Below are positions 16,967 through 26,622 of a stretch of DNA of 64,000 bases, one piece after another; the stretch's first letter is position 1; every line of letters starts with the position of its first letter. The stretch is from Pseudomonadota bacterium (GTDB lineage Bacteria > Pseudomonadota > Gammaproteobacteria > Burkholderiales > Burkholderiaceae_C), in contig JAIUOW010000011.1 in NCBI GenBank assembly GCA_020161775.1, forward strand, positions 1 to 64,000, in the 5' to 3' direction. Both the position numbers and the translations under genes were made by a program. Below the pieces are notes generated by a model. That model was not told the DNA's origin. It worked only from the letters and a program-made list of their open reading frames with translations, and made no database searches.

Positions 16967-18178
16967 TCAGCCCATGGCGGCGTGGATCACTTCGCGCACG
17001 CGCGGGTAGATCTGCTGGTTCCATTTGCGGCCGCTGAACACACCGTAATGGCCCACGCCCACCTGGATGTGGTGCGTCTTCATGTAGGGGCGCACGCCGG
17101 TGCACAGGTCCTGCGCGGCCACTGTCTGGCCCACGCTGCAGATGTCGTCGCGCTCGCCCTCCACCGTCAGCAGCGCGGTGCGGCGGATGGCGGCGCAGTT
17201 GACGCGGCGGCCCCGGTACATCAGCTCGCCGCGCGCCAGGTCGTAGGTCTGGAAGACCTTCTGCACCGTCTCCAGGTAAAACTCCGCCGGCAGGTCGTTC
17301 ACCGCCAGGTATTCGTCATAGAACACGCGGATCACGTTGGCCTGTTCTTCCTCGCCCTGTACCAGGTGCTGGTACAGGTGGCGAAACTGCTGCTTGTGCC
17401 GCTCCAGGTTCATCGACAAAAAGGCGCTGAGCTGCACGAAGCCCGGGTACACCCGGCGCATGAAGCCGGCATGCGGCAGCGGCACGTGGCTGATGAGGTT
17501 CTTCTCGAACCAGTCGATCGGCTTGCTCACGGCCAATGCGTTCACGCCCGTGGGGTTCACGCGGCAGTCCACCGGGCCGGCCATCAGCGTGAGGCTGCGC
17601 GGGGTGGCGGGGTGGCCGTCCTCGGCCATCAGGGCGGTGGCGGCCAGGGCGGCCACGCAGGGCTGGCACACCGCCACCACGTTCACGCCGGGGCCGATGG
17701 CCGCCATGAACTGCATCATGTAGTCGATGTAGTCGTCCAGCCCGAACGCGCCGTGGCGCAGGCTCACGTCGCGGGCGTTGTGCCAGTCCGTGATGTACAC
17801 GTCGTGGTCCTGCAAAAGGGTGCGCACCGTTTCGCGCAGCAGCGTGGCAAAGTGGCCCGACAGCGGCGCCACCAGCAGCACCGGCGGCTGGCCGCCGGCG
17901 CCGGCCTTGTGAAAGCGCAGCAGGGTGCCAAACGGCAGCGCCAGCACCTTCTGTTCGGTCACGGCGAAGGTCTCTTCACCCACGGTCACCGCGTCGATGC
18001 TGTAGGGCGGGCGCGTATGGGTCAGCCGCATGCGTGAAAACACTTCGCTGGCCGCGGCCATCTTGCGCAGCACCGAGCCCTCGGTCTGGCGCAGCCACAG
18101 CGCGGCGCCGCTGTGCTGGGCCAGCAGGCGCAGCGGCGACATCAGGTCGGACTGGGTTTGGTAGGCCTGGTAGAGCAT
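16967..18178 (-). CDS. phaZ: Intracellular polyhydroxyalkanoate depolymerase
   Basis: A 403-residue enzyme of the granule-associated PhaZ family that mobilises stored polyhydroxybutyrate. The N-terminus (MLYQAYQTQSDLMSPLR) is typical. The nucleophile is Cys171 in VAVCQPC, as in the Cupriavidus-type depolymerases that use Cys in place of Ser. The acid lies in a GERDDI loop, and the His is in VGVGHYGVFSGRKW. No PHA synthase is nearby. It is divergent from the glutathione S-transferase gene across a 120 bp gap. Confidence 0.92.
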   Translation of the reverse strand: MLYQAYQTQSDLMSPLRLLAQHSGAALWLRQTEGSVLRKMAAASEVFSRMRLTHTRPPYSIDAVTVGEETFAVTEQKVLALPFGTLLRFHKAGAGGQPPVLLVAPLSGHFATLLRETVRTLLQDHDVYITDWHNARDVSLRHGAFGLDDYIDYMMQFMAAIGPGVNVVAVCQPCVAALAATALMAEDGHPATPRSLTLMAGPVDCRVNPTGVNALAVSKPIDWFEKNLISHVPLPHAGFMRRVYPGFVQLSAFLSMNLERHKQQFRHLYQHLVQGEEEQANVIRVFYDEYLAVNDLPAEFYLETVQKVFQTYDLARGELMYRGRRVNCAAIRRTALLTVEGERDDICSVGQTVAAQDLCTGVRPYMKTHHIQVGVGHYGVFSGRKWNQQIYPRVREVIHAAMG

Positions 18179-18298
18179 GTTCTTCCTGATGGCAGGGGCT
18201 TTGGGCCCGGTAGCCGGTTTGCAGGCAAGTTATGGGCCAAAGCCATGCACCGCTCTGGCCCGCAACTTGCTCCATCCTGAAGCACACAGGAGATACGC

Positions 18299-18955
18299 AT
18301 GGCCAAGCCCGTCCTCACCATCAGCAGCAAGAACTACGGCGCCTGGGCGCTGCGCGGCTGGCTCATGGCAAAGCTGGCCGGGCTGGATTTCACCGAAAAG
18401 GTGATTCCGCCCGACGATCCGGCCATGAAGGCCGAGATGCTGCTGCTGGCGCCGTCCATGCTGGTGCCCTCGCTGCAGCACGGCAGCGTCAAGGTGTGGG
18501 ACACGCTGGCCATTGGCGAATACCTGAACGAAATCAAGCCCAAGGCCGGCCTGCTGCCGGCGGATGCCAAGGCGCGTGCGCACTGCCGTGCGATCTGCGG
18601 CGAGATGCATTCGGGCTTCTCGGCCCTGCGCGGCGCGCTGCCCATGAACATCAAGGCCCATTTCCCCGGCTTCAAGGTGTGGTCACGCGCGCAGGCCGAC
18701 ATCGACCGCGTGCTGGCCATCTGGAAGGAATGCCTGGCGGCCTACGGCGGCCCGTTCCTGTTCGGCAAGACGCCCACGCTGGCCGACGCGATGTATGCGC
18801 CGGTGGTCACACGCTTTCTGACCTACGACGTGCCGCTGGACAAGGTGAGCGTGGCCTACTGCAAGCGCATCATGGAGCTGCCCGCCATGAAGGAATGGGT
18901 GGCAGCAGCGAAGAAGGAACCCGACGAGATCGACGAGTTGGACGCCGAGTTTTAA
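18299..18955 (+). CDS. Glutathione S-transferase family protein
   Basis: A 218-residue two-domain GST-like protein. Residues 1-80 form the thioredoxin-like domain (PVLTISSKNYGAWALRGWL, where the Ser/Tyr region contacts glutathione; MLVPSLQHG supplies the cis-Pro, and WDTLAIGEYL the gamma-glutamyl site). Residues about 90-205 form the all-helical domain with FLFGKTPTLADAMYAPV. A ribosome-binding site (AGGAGATACGC) precedes the ATG. The substrate is unknown. It is monocistronic and is followed by a dispersed repeat. Confidence 0.88.
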   Translation: MAKPVLTISSKNYGAWALRGWLMAKLAGLDFTEKVIPPDDPAMKAEMLLLAPSMLVPSLQHGSVKVWDTLAIGEYLNEIKPKAGLLPADAKARAHCRAICGEMHSGFSALRGALPMNIKAHFPGFKVWSRAQADIDRVLAIWKECLAAYGGPFLFGKTPTLADAMYAPVVTRFLTYDVPLDKVSVAYCKRIMELPAMKEWVAAAKKEPDEIDELDAEF

Positions 18956-18963
18956 GACAGCGT

Positions 18964-19060
18964 TGTCATTGCGGGCTTGACCCGCAATCCAGACTTGGGC
19001 ACGCCATTGTGGACCGCCCCCGGATCAAGTCCGGGGCAGGCTCCTCAAGTCCGGGGTGAC
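18964..19060. repeat. Dispersed palindromic repeat, copy 1 (CATTGCGGGCTTGACCCGCAAT family)
   Basis: Two hairpin units are visible: one around ATTGCGGG/CCCGCAAT and one around CCCGGA..TCCGGGG, the latter partly repeated. The first unit occurs again at 32440-32462 with two-base changes that keep the stem (GCGGACC/GATCCGC). It fills the gap between the GST and cupin genes, which converge. Confidence 0.65.
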
Positions 19061-19063
19061 AAG

Positions 19064-19486
19064 TCATTTCCAGGGGGTCGGTTCAGGGATCGGGCACACA
19101 GGCTCCACGTCCACCGTCTTGAAATCCGCGGGGCTCACGATCTCCAGGTATTCCATGTCGGGCGAATAGTCAAACAGGTAGTGGCGGATGCCTGGGCGCT
19201 GGTGCACCACGTCGCCGGCTTCCACCAGCGTCACCTTGTCCTCGTACATGAACTTGGCCCAGCCCCTGGTCATGATGACGATCTGGAAGTCCGCCTCATG
19301 CCGGTGCCAGCCCGTGCCCGCTTCCGGTGCCATGTTGGCCTTGACCAAGTGGGCGATGACCTTGCCATTCGTGGCCTCGGCCACGCCCAGGTCGCGGTAC
19401 AGGAAGAAATCACGCAGGCCGCCCGAGACGAACTCGGTGTCGCCGGGCTTGACGTGGGAGAACTTGGTTTGGGTGCGGTCCAGCAT
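19064..19486 (-). CDS. Single-domain cupin protein
   Basis: A 140-residue beta-barrel protein. The first cupin motif is present as GTGWHRHEADFQIV with the HxH metal pair and a following acidic residue, then TRGWAKFMYED. The second motif is reduced to RPGIRHYLFDYSPD. A metal-dependent dioxygenase, isomerase or a ligand-binding role are all possible. The start at 19486 has CAAGGAG nine bases upstream; the longer in-frame reading runs antisense through aroC and is not real. It is divergent from aroC across a 106 bp gap. Confidence 0.75.
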   Translation of the reverse strand: MLDRTQTKFSHVKPGDTEFVSGGLRDFFLYRDLGVAEATNGKVIAHLVKANMAPEAGTGWHRHEADFQIVIMTRGWAKFMYEDKVTLVEAGDVVHQRPGIRHYLFDYSPDMEYLEIVSPADFKTVDVEPVCPIPEPTPWK

Positions 19487-19592
19487 GGGGCTTCTCCTTG
19501 CGGTGGGGGTGGATGCTGCGGTGCAGCACCCAAGCATGAAGCGTTCCCGCGCCAAAGGGGCGCGGTGCACCGGTCTGGGATAATCGCGGCCC

Positions 19593-20690
19593 ATGAGCGG
19601 CAACACCTTCGGCACCCTTTTCGCAGTCACCAATTTCGGTGAATCCCACGGCCCGGCCATTGGCTGCGTGATCGACGGCTGCCCGCCCGGCATGGCCCTG
19701 AGCGAGGCCGACATCCAGGGCGACCTGGACCGCCGCCGCCCCGGCACCAGCCGCCACGTGACCCAGCGCAACGAGCCCGACACGGTCGAGATCCTGTCCG
19801 GCGTGTACGAGGGCAAGACCACCGGCACGCCCATCTGCCTGCTGATCCGCAACACCGACCAGCGCAGCAAGGACTATTCCGACATCATCCAGACCTTCCG
19901 CCCTGGCCATGCCGACTACACCTACCTGCAGAAGTACGGCCTGCGCGATCCGCGCGGCGGCGGCCGTTCGTCGGCCCGCCTGACGGCGCCCATGGTGGCC
20001 GCCGGTGCCGTGGCCAAGAAGTGGCTGAAGGAAAAATACGGCACCACCTTTCGCGGCTGCATGGCGCAGATCGGCGAGGTCAGCATCCCGTTCGAGAGCT
20101 GGGACCATGTGCCCAACAACCCGTTCTTTGCCCCCATGGCCGACGTGAGCCACCTGGAGGCCTACATGGACAGCCTGCGCAAGGCGGGTGATTCCTGCGG
20201 CGCGCGCGTGCGCGTGACGGCCAGCAACGTGCCGGTGGGCCTGGGCGAGCCCCTGTTCGACAAGCTGGACGCCGACATTGCCTACGCCATGATGGGCATC
20301 AACGCCGTCAAGGGCGTGGAGATCGGCGCCGGCTTTGGCAGCATTACCCAGCGCGGCACCACGCATGGCGATTCGCTGTCGCCCCAGGGCTTTCGCACCA
20401 ACAACGCCGGCGGCGTGCTGGGCGGCATCAGCACCGGGCAGGACATTGACGTGGCCATCGCCATCAAGCCCACCAGCTCCATCATCAGCCCGCGCGAGAC
20501 CATCAACATCAAGGGTGAATCGACCGAAGTCATCACCAAGGGCCGCCACGACCCCTGCGTGGGCATCCGCGCCACGCCGATTGCCGAGGCCATGCTGGCC
20601 CTGGTGCTGATGGAGCACGCGCTGCGCCAGCGCGCGCAGAACGGCGACGTGACCCCGCCCGTGCCGGTGCTTCAGGCGTCGTTTCTTTAA
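19593..20690 (+). CDS. aroC: Chorismate synthase
   Basis: A 365-residue cytoplasmic enzyme that converts 5-enolpyruvylshikimate-3-phosphate to chorismate with reduced FMN, the last step of the shikimate pathway. The length is standard. Signatures are [18 protein letters not shown] at the N-terminus, then PGHADYTY and [16 protein letters not shown], and [19 protein letters not shown] near the C-terminus. The MFS gene starts right at the stop codon, so the two are probably co-transcribed. Confidence 0.97.
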   Translation: MSGNTFGTLFAVTNFGESHGPAIGCVIDGCPPGMALSEADIQGDLDRRRPGTSRHVTQRNEPDTVEILSGVYEGKTTGTPICLLIRNTDQRSKDYSDIIQTFRPGHADYTYLQKYGLRDPRGGGRSSARLTAPMVAAGAVAKKWLKEKYGTTFRGCMAQIGEVSIPFESWDHVPNNPFFAPMADVSHLEAYMDSLRKAGDSCGARVRVTASNVPVGLGEPLFDKLDADIAYAMMGINAVKGVEIGAGFGSITQRGTTHGDSLSPQGFRTNNAGGVLGGISTGQDIDVAIAIKPTSSIISPRETINIKGESTEVITKGRHDPCVGIRATPIAEAMLALVLMEHALRQRAQNGDVTPPVPVLQASFL

Positions 20691-21869
20691 GTGGCCCTGT
20701 CAGTGAGTGAAGCCGCGGCGCAGCGCCGCCAGCTGGTGCCGTTTGCCGCGTTGTCGGCCACGTATTTCGCCCATATCGGTTTCTTCAACCCGTACCTGCC
20801 GCTGTGGCTGAAGGACCTGGGCTTGCCCATCGTGGTGATCAGCCTGCTGACCTCGGTGCAGAGTTTCACGCGCGTGTTTGCACCCTATGCCTGGGGCGCC
20901 CTGAGCGACCACACCGGCGAGCGCGTGCGCCTGCTGCGTATCAGCGCGGCGGTGGCGCTGCTGTCATCGGCCGGGCTGTGGTTCAACGGCGGCGCGTGGT
21001 GGATCGGCATCGTGCTGCTGGTGCTGTTCACCCACACCAGCTCCATGATGTCGCTGACAGAGGCGGCCATGGCCCACCTGGTGGCGGGCGACTGGGGCCG
21101 CTACGGCCGTATCCGCCTGTGGGGCTCGGCGGGCTTCATGCTCACCGTGTTTGCCGCTGGCGCCTGGTTTGAACGCCACGGTATGAAAGACTTCCCGGCG
21201 TGGACGGCCGTCACGCTGGGCGGCGTGCTGCTGTGCACCTGGTGGCTGCCTGACGTGCGCGAAAAACACGCCCATGCCGATGTGGTGAAGGAGCCCATTG
21301 GCCCGGTGCTGCGCCAGCCGGTGGTGCGCTGGTTCTTTGCGTCGCTGCTGTTCCATGTGATGGCGCATTTTTCGATCTACGGCTTCCTGTCGCTGTACCT
21401 GGATTCGCTGGGCTACAGCAAGGCCATGATCGGCACGTTGTGGGCGGTGTCGGTGCTGGTGGAGATCGCCTGGTTCTTTGCGCAGGGGCGGCTGATCGGC
21501 GCCCTGAGCATGACGCGCTGGCTGGTGGTGTGCGGTGCAGCTACCGTGGCGCGCATGGCGCTGACCGGCGGCCTGGGCGACTGGCTTCTGGCGCTGTTTG
21601 TGGCGCAGGTGCTGCATGCGCTGACCTTTGCCAGCCACCACACGGCCTGCATCGCCATGGTGAGCCACCATTTCCCGGGGCGCCTGCGCGGGCGCGGGCA
21701 GGCGCTGTTCACCGTCATCGGCTATGGCTGCGGCGGCGTGGCCGGCGTGCTGGCCGGCGGCGCCGTGGTGTCACGGTTTGGCTTTGAGCTGATGTACGGC
21801 GCGGCCATGGTGCTGGCGTTGCTGGGCACGCTGTGCGCGTGGCGCACGCACCGGCTGGAGCACGCCTAA
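20691..21869 (+). CDS. MFS permease (MFS_1-like family)
   Basis: A 392-residue inner-membrane transporter with about 12 hydrophobic helices. The N-terminus ATYFAHIGFFNPYLPLWLKD and the loop SDHTGERVRLLRI (the MFS motif A position) fit the PPP/HCAT family of MFS proteins that resembles nucleoside and phenylpropionate permeases. It begins with GTG directly after the aroC stop, with no intergenic base. It ends overlapping the convergent J-domain gene by 4 bp. The substrate is unknown; the pairing with aroC suggests but does not prove an aromatic acid. Confidence 0.85.
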   Translation: MALSVSEAAAQRRQLVPFAALSATYFAHIGFFNPYLPLWLKDLGLPIVVISLLTSVQSFTRVFAPYAWGALSDHTGERVRLLRISAAVALLSSAGLWFNGGAWWIGIVLLVLFTHTSSMMSLTEAAMAHLVAGDWGRYGRIRLWGSAGFMLTVFAAGAWFERHGMKDFPAWTAVTLGGVLLCTWWLPDVREKHAHADVVKEPIGPVLRQPVVRWFFASLLFHVMAHFSIYGFLSLYLDSLGYSKAMIGTLWAVSVLVEIAWFFAQGRLIGALSMTRWLVVCGAATVARMALTGGLGDWLLALFVAQVLHALTFASHHTACIAMVSHHFPGRLRGRGQALFTVIGYGCGGVAGVLAGGAVVSRFGFELMYGAAMVLALLGTLCAWRTHRLEHA

Positions 21870-22306
21870 CGCAGCGGCGTGGCAGGGGTGGCGGCCATGC
21901 GCACGGGTTTGCTGCTCAGTTCGGTCTTGTACAGCACGGTGCCCACGGCCGCGACGGCGCAGCAGATCGTGCCAAACAGCAGTACCCAGGGCCAGCGGGA
22001 GCTGCGCTCGGGCAGCTCGGGCAGCGGGGCAGGGCGGCTCAGGCGGCCGGCGGGGCGCAGCGCCGGGTCGGCGGGTGCTTCCTTGCGGGCAATCCACTGG
22101 TCGTGCTGCTCGCGTTGCGCCGGGTCCGACAGCACCTCATACGCCTTGTTGAGGTTGGCCATGACGCGCGGCGCAAAGCGGTTGTCGGGGGATTTGTCGG
22201 GGTGGTAGCGCTGGGCCATGCGACGGTACGCCACGCGGATGTCCCCCGCGGGTGCGTCGCGCGCAACCTGCAGGATGTCGTAGTACGAAGGGACGGACGT
22301 TCGCAT
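21866..22306 (-). CDS. J-domain membrane protein
   Basis: A 146-residue protein. Residues 6-70 are a DnaJ J-domain (SYYDILQVARDA, YRRMAQRYHPDKSP with HPD at 35-37, LNKAYEVLSDP). After a Pro-rich linker comes one transmembrane helix near residues 103-122 and a short tail. The J-domain would stimulate DnaK/Hsp70 ATPase at the cytoplasmic face of the membrane. It stands alone. The gap from 22307 to 22579 (273 bp) upstream contains no recognisable gene. Confidence 0.85.
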   Translation of the reverse strand: MRTSVPSYYDILQVARDAPAGDIRVAYRRMAQRYHPDKSPDNRFAPRVMANLNKAYEVLSDPAQREQHDQWIARKEAPADPALRPAGRLSRPAPLPELPERSSRWPWVLLFGTICCAVAAVGTVLYKTELSSKPVRMAATPATPLR

Positions 22307-22579
22307 TCAGGTGTTTTTGGCCGTGGGCCCGCGCGGATTCTATGTGAAGCGCTATCAAAATCAAAGCGCTGGTGTTGCGCCGGCGCTGCGCCTGGCGCGG
22401 CCTGATGGTTTCGCAGGTCTGTACGAGCGTTCAGCGGCAGGCGGATGGAACATGAAGCTCCCGAATATCAAGCTCCCGTTGGTCGATGGTTATAGTCAGA
22501 CACTAGGCATTGGGTTTCCAACCAGGGGCGAGCGGGGCCCGGTCTGGCGCCCTGACACGCATCAGCCTTTACCAATGAC

Positions 22580-24828
22580 ATGGCCAAGAAAAAACGGACC
22601 ACACCGCAAAATGCGACGGGTACAAGCAACGTAAGTCCCGCAGCCCCCGGCACCCCGCAGCCGCAGCAGGTCCTTGCGCCGCCGCCGCAAGCGGCCCTTT
22701 GGGACCGGACGGTCATGGTTCTCGCGCTCACCGTCCTGATTGCGCCGGCCGTGGGCGTTCCGCACGATGAGATGGTGCCCGATACACTGAAGTCGATTGT
22801 CGTGGCGCTTGGGGTGCTGGCCGCCGCCCTGGTGTTTTTCTGGCAACGGCGTGACCGGCGGGACAGCCTGCGCTGGCATGCGCTGATGTGGCTGCCCCTC
22901 GCGTTGATGGTGTATGCCCTGGGCAGCATGGCGTGGTCACACACCTACCTGGGCGCAGTGGAGGCGATACGCTGGTTCATCTTCAGCGTCCTGCTGTGGC
23001 TGGGTCTCAACACCCTGACGCGTGGCAGAACGATGCTTCTGGCATGGGGCGTTCATGGGGGCGTCGTGCTGGCCGGGGTGTGGGCGGCATTGCAGTTCTG
23101 GATGGATCTCAGGTACATCCCACAGGGGCCCAATCCTGCTTCTACTTTTGCCAACCGGAACTTCTATGCCGAATTTGCAGCGTGCACCATTCCCTTCAGT
23201 GCACTTTTGCTGGCACGCGCGCGCGGCATAGGCCAGATCGCGCTGCTTGCCACGACGTCGGCATTTGTCATCGTCACGATCATGATGACGGGTACACGCA
23301 GTGCCCTGGTGGCAATGTGGGTCCAGTTGCTGCTGGTTCTGCCGGTTGTTGGCGTTCTGTATCGCCGACAGTTTGAGTTCAATCGGTGGAGTGCCCTCCA
23401 GCGGATCATGGCCATTGGCCTGTTACTGGCAACAATTGCGGGCTTGGGGATGATCCCACCGGCAATGCCAGGCTCATCGAAGAGCATCGCGCTGACGCAC
23501 GGGGCCTGACCGCGCTGGAGCGCGGCTTCAAGCGAACTGCCAGCATCACCGTGGCCGATGGCTCCCTGGGTGTTCGCTTCATGATGTGGCGGGCCACCAG
23601 CCGGATCATCCAGGCGCGGCCATTGTCCGGCGTGGGCGCAGGCGCGTGGGAGGTGAATGTCCCGCTGTACACGACCGAGCGCGCCCTTGTCGAAACAGAC
23701 TACGACTACGTTCACAACGAGTTCCTCCAGCTTCTGGCCGAGTATGGCCTGACGGGCTGGATATTCCTGATGTTGTTGATGGCTTACTTGCTCAGAGCCA
23801 CGTGGCAGACGTTGCGCGATACGTCGGCGCAAGGACAGTCTGAGGCGCCGTTGCGAGCCGTTGCGTTGACCGCACTGCTGGCGCTGTTCATTGTCAGCAA
23901 CGCCGGCTTCCCGTGGCGGCTGGCCAGCACCTGTGCGTTGTTCGCCTTGTGTCTGGCCATCCTCGCCGCGTCGGACGCGCAACGGGGGGATCGTGGCTTC
24001 ACCACCGCAATGCGCCTGGGCTGGCGCCCTGCGTTCTCGCAAGGGCTGGCCGTGGCCAGCATCGGCTGCCTGGCGTTGGCGGGCTACATTGCGAAGCAGG
24101 CTATTGAATGCGAGAGCAGGATTGTCAGGGCCTACAAGATCGCACTCGCGATTTCGCAGTCGGGCGACCACCAGAACCCCGCCTGGGCGCAGCACAAGGC
24201 CGATGCGGTACGCCTGGTCAGGGAAGGCATTGACATCAACCCGCACTACCGCAAGCTCACGCCCAGGGTGGCCGATGAAATGGCCAGGTGGGGCGACTGG
24301 AAGAACGCCACCTGGGTCTGGGAGACGGTGGCGGCCTCGCGGCCGTATGTGGTGGTCATCATGACCAATATCGCTCGCGGCCATGCGCTGGCGGGCAACA
24401 TGGACAAGGCGCTTGAATACGTTGGCCGCGCGAGGAAAGTCCAGCCCGCCGTCCTTTCGGCGCGCTCACTGGAAGTCGTCCTGCTCAGTCGAAACGGACA
24501 GGAGCCGAAGGCGCTGATGCTGGCGCGCGAAGCACTGGCCGAGAACTCCTACGACTACGACCTGGTCAACGCGGCATTTGTTCTGGGCTGGCGTGGCGGC
24601 GATTTTGAGCTGGCGCGAAAGGCGATGGACCTGCGCATGAAGGACTGGCCTGCAAGCCGGGCTGACGGCTACGCCCAGCTTGGCAACATGTACCTCACCG
24701 AGAAAAGGCCGGACAAGGCGCTGGAGTCATTCAGGCAGGCAGTGCAGCTGACGCCTGAGGCGCAGCGAAAGGCGCTGCTGCCGCAAATTCCACAGGCTTA
24801 CTGGCCCCAGGCCGGCCTTGTCAGGTAG
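22580..24828 (+). pseudogene. O-antigen ligase/polymerase-like membrane protein with TPR tail, frameshifted
   Basis: Two overlapping ORFs in different frames make one protein. The first (22580-23509) gives about ten hydrophobic helices and the NPASTFANRNFYAEF motif of the Wzy_C/O-antigen ligase family. It then stops after SKSIALTHGA. The second frame resumes at once with NARLIEEHRADARGLTALERG, the GVGAGAWEV and DYDYVHNEFLQLLAEYG motifs of the same family, more helices, and C-terminal TPR-like helices ending VQLTPEAQRKALLP. The switch lies near 23446-23460, where one extra G in the GGGG run would restore a single frame of about 749 codons. Either a true one-base deletion or a homopolymer sequencing error fits. 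Family members ligate or polymerise surface glycans, or glycosylate pilin. Confidence 0.8.
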
Positions 24829-24886
24829 GGCGCGACAGGGCTGCTGCCCAGGCGCAAGCCGTGGATGCAGCTTGCCTGGCGCGGCC

Positions 24887-25771
24887 TCAGGGCTCGGGCG
24901 GCGCGCCGCGAAACGGGTTGAAGCCGGTGATCAGCGCTGTAGCGCCCAGCACCAGCAGGCAGCCCGGCAGCATGCCGGCCGTGATGGGCTCGCCCAGGAA
25001 CAGGCCGCCCCAGGTCACCCCAAACAGCGGGATCATGAAGGCCGACGAGGTAGCCGCGCTGGCGGTGATCTCGCGCATCAGCCGCATGCTGATCCAGTAC
25101 ATCAGGCCCGAGGTGATGCAGCCCAGCGTGCCCACGGCCAGCAGCACGCCAGGGCTGAATGCCATCGCCGGTGCCGATGCGCCCATGGGCAGCAGCAGCA
25201 CGCCGGCGGCAGCCACGTGCACGGCCGCCGACGCGGGCAGCGGCTCATGGACCAGCGTGGCGCGCTTCATGAAGATCGCGCCCAGGCCATAGGCCGCTGC
25301 CGCCACCGTGCAGGCCAGCGCGGCCAGCACCACCGTGCCGGTGACGGCCACCGGGCCGAGCTGTACCAGCAGCGCCACCCCTGCAAAGCCCAATGCGCAC
25401 CCCGCCAGGCGGCGCGCCGTCAGACGCTCTTCGCCCATGGCGGCGGCGCCCAGGATGCCGAACAGCGGCGCCGTGGCGTTGAGCACGGCCGAATAGCCCG
25501 CAGGCAGCACCAGCCCGGCCCAGTTGAACAGCACAAACGGCGCCACCACGGTCAGTACCGCCGTGGCCGTGAGCGCAGGCCAGGCCGCGCGCGCGGGCCA
25601 GCGGTGGTGCAGCATGCGCATGAGCGCGGCCAGCACCAGCGCCGCCAGGATGCAGCGGATGCCGGCCAGGCCAAACGGCCCGAGCGCGGGGCTGGCAACG
25701 CGGATGAGCGGGAACGAGGCACCCCACAGGGCCGACATGGCGATGAGTTGCGTGAAGTGGCGTGTTTTCAT
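24887..25771 (-). CDS. EamA/DMT family transporter
   Basis: A 294-residue inner-membrane protein with ten predicted helices in two EamA repeats (about residues 8-135 and 145-285). Typical drug/metabolite transporter motifs are present, such as ALWGASFPLIRVA at the start and PLFGVTWGGLFLGEPIT near the end. Members export amino acids, nucleobases or other metabolites; the substrate is unknown. The start at 25771 (MKTRHF) is preferred to the longer reading, which would overlap the divergent promoter region. It is divergent from the hydrolase-fold gene at 25855. Confidence 0.85.
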   Translation of the reverse strand: MKTRHFTQLIAMSALWGASFPLIRVASPALGPFGLAGIRCILAALVLAALMRMLHHRWPARAAWPALTATAVLTVVAPFVLFNWAGLVLPAGYSAVLNATAPLFGILGAAAMGEERLTARRLAGCALGFAGVALLVQLGPVAVTGTVVLAALACTVAAAAYGLGAIFMKRATLVHEPLPASAAVHVAAAGVLLLPMGASAPAMAFSPGVLLAVGTLGCITSGLMYWISMRLMREITASAATSSAFMIPLFGVTWGGLFLGEPITAGMLPGCLLVLGATALITGFNPFRGAPPEP

Positions 25772-25854
25772 GGAGGGCACTGCATTCTGGCGGGCAACGC
25801 GGGAAACTCGCGGCACAATGCGCGCAGAGGTGACACAGGTAGGAAAAAGGATTC

Positions 25855-26622
25855 ATGCCGCAACTGAACTTCGTCAAGCAGGGCCAGGGCCCGCTGGTGG
25901 TCCTGAGCCATGCGCTGGGCTGCGACCTGACCATGTGGGACGGCGTGGCGCAGCTGCTGGCGCGCCGCTACACCGTGCTGCGCTATGACCACCGCGGCCA
26001 CGGCGGCTCGGCCGGCGTGGGCGGGCCCTACACCATGGAGGTGTTTGCCGACGATGCGGCCAGCCTGATCGAGGCGCACAGCAACAGCCCGGTGACCTTC
26101 ATTGGCCTGGTGATGGGCGGCATGACGGGCCAGCAACTGGCCGTGCGCTATCCGCACCTGGTGCGCAGCATCGTGATGGCCAACAGCGCCAGCTACTTTG
26201 ACGACAGCATCCGCGCGCGGCTCACGCAGCGCATCCAGCTGGCGCTGGCCCAGGGCATGGACGCCGTGGCCGACGAGGCCATGCACCGCTGGTTCAGCCC
26301 TGCGTTCCTGGCCGACCCGCAGGGCGCAGCCCGTGCGGCCGCGCTGCGTGCGCAACTGGCCGCCATGGACCCGCACGTGTACGCCGCCAGCTGCGAAGCG
26401 ATGATGGAGGTGGACTTCGGCAGCACCAATGCGCTGATCGCCTGCCCTACGCTGGTCATCTCGGGCACGCAGGACGACGCTATTTCAGCCAACACCGCCG
26501 AGGTCCTGTGCCGCAGCATTTCGGGTGCCGAGCTGCGCACCCTGCCCACGGGGCGCATGAGCGCCGTGGAACAACCCGCAGCCTTTGCCAACCTTGTTCA
26601 CGAGTTTCTTCGAACCACATGA
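25855..26622 (+). CDS. PcaD-like alpha/beta hydrolase fold protein lacking catalytic Ser and His
   Basis: A 255-residue protein with the whole outline of 3-oxoadipate enol-lactonase (LSHALGCDLTMWDGVAQLL, YDHRGHGGS, C-terminal SAVEQPAAFANLV). However, the nucleophile elbow reads GLVMGGM, with Val86 where family members have Ser, and the His position reads PTGRMSAVEQP, with Arg234 in place of His. The acid is retained (Asp207 in SGTQDD). Both codons are clear in the DNA (GTG and CGC). It is therefore unlikely to be a standard hydrolase; it may be a pseudoenzyme or have another chemistry. The stop overlaps the aroQ start by 4 bp, so the two genes are translationally coupled. Confidence 0.8.
   Translation: MPQLNFVKQGQGPLVVLSHALGCDLTMWDGVAQLLARRYTVLRYDHRGHGGSAGVGGPYTMEVFADDAASLIEAHSNSPVTFIGLVMGGMTGQQLAVRYPHLVRSIVMANSASYFDDSIRARLTQRIQLALAQGMDAVADEAMHRWFSPAFLADPQGAARAAALRAQLAAMDPHVYAASCEAMMEVDFGSTNALIACPTLVISGTQDDAISANTAEVLCRSISGAELRTLPTGRMSAVEQPAAFANLVHEFLRTT

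Noticed and set aside
23440-23470. Programmed -1 frameshift in the O-antigen ligase-like gene
   Set aside because: No slippery heptamer in the right phase is visible, and a one-base loss in GGGG explains the change more simply.
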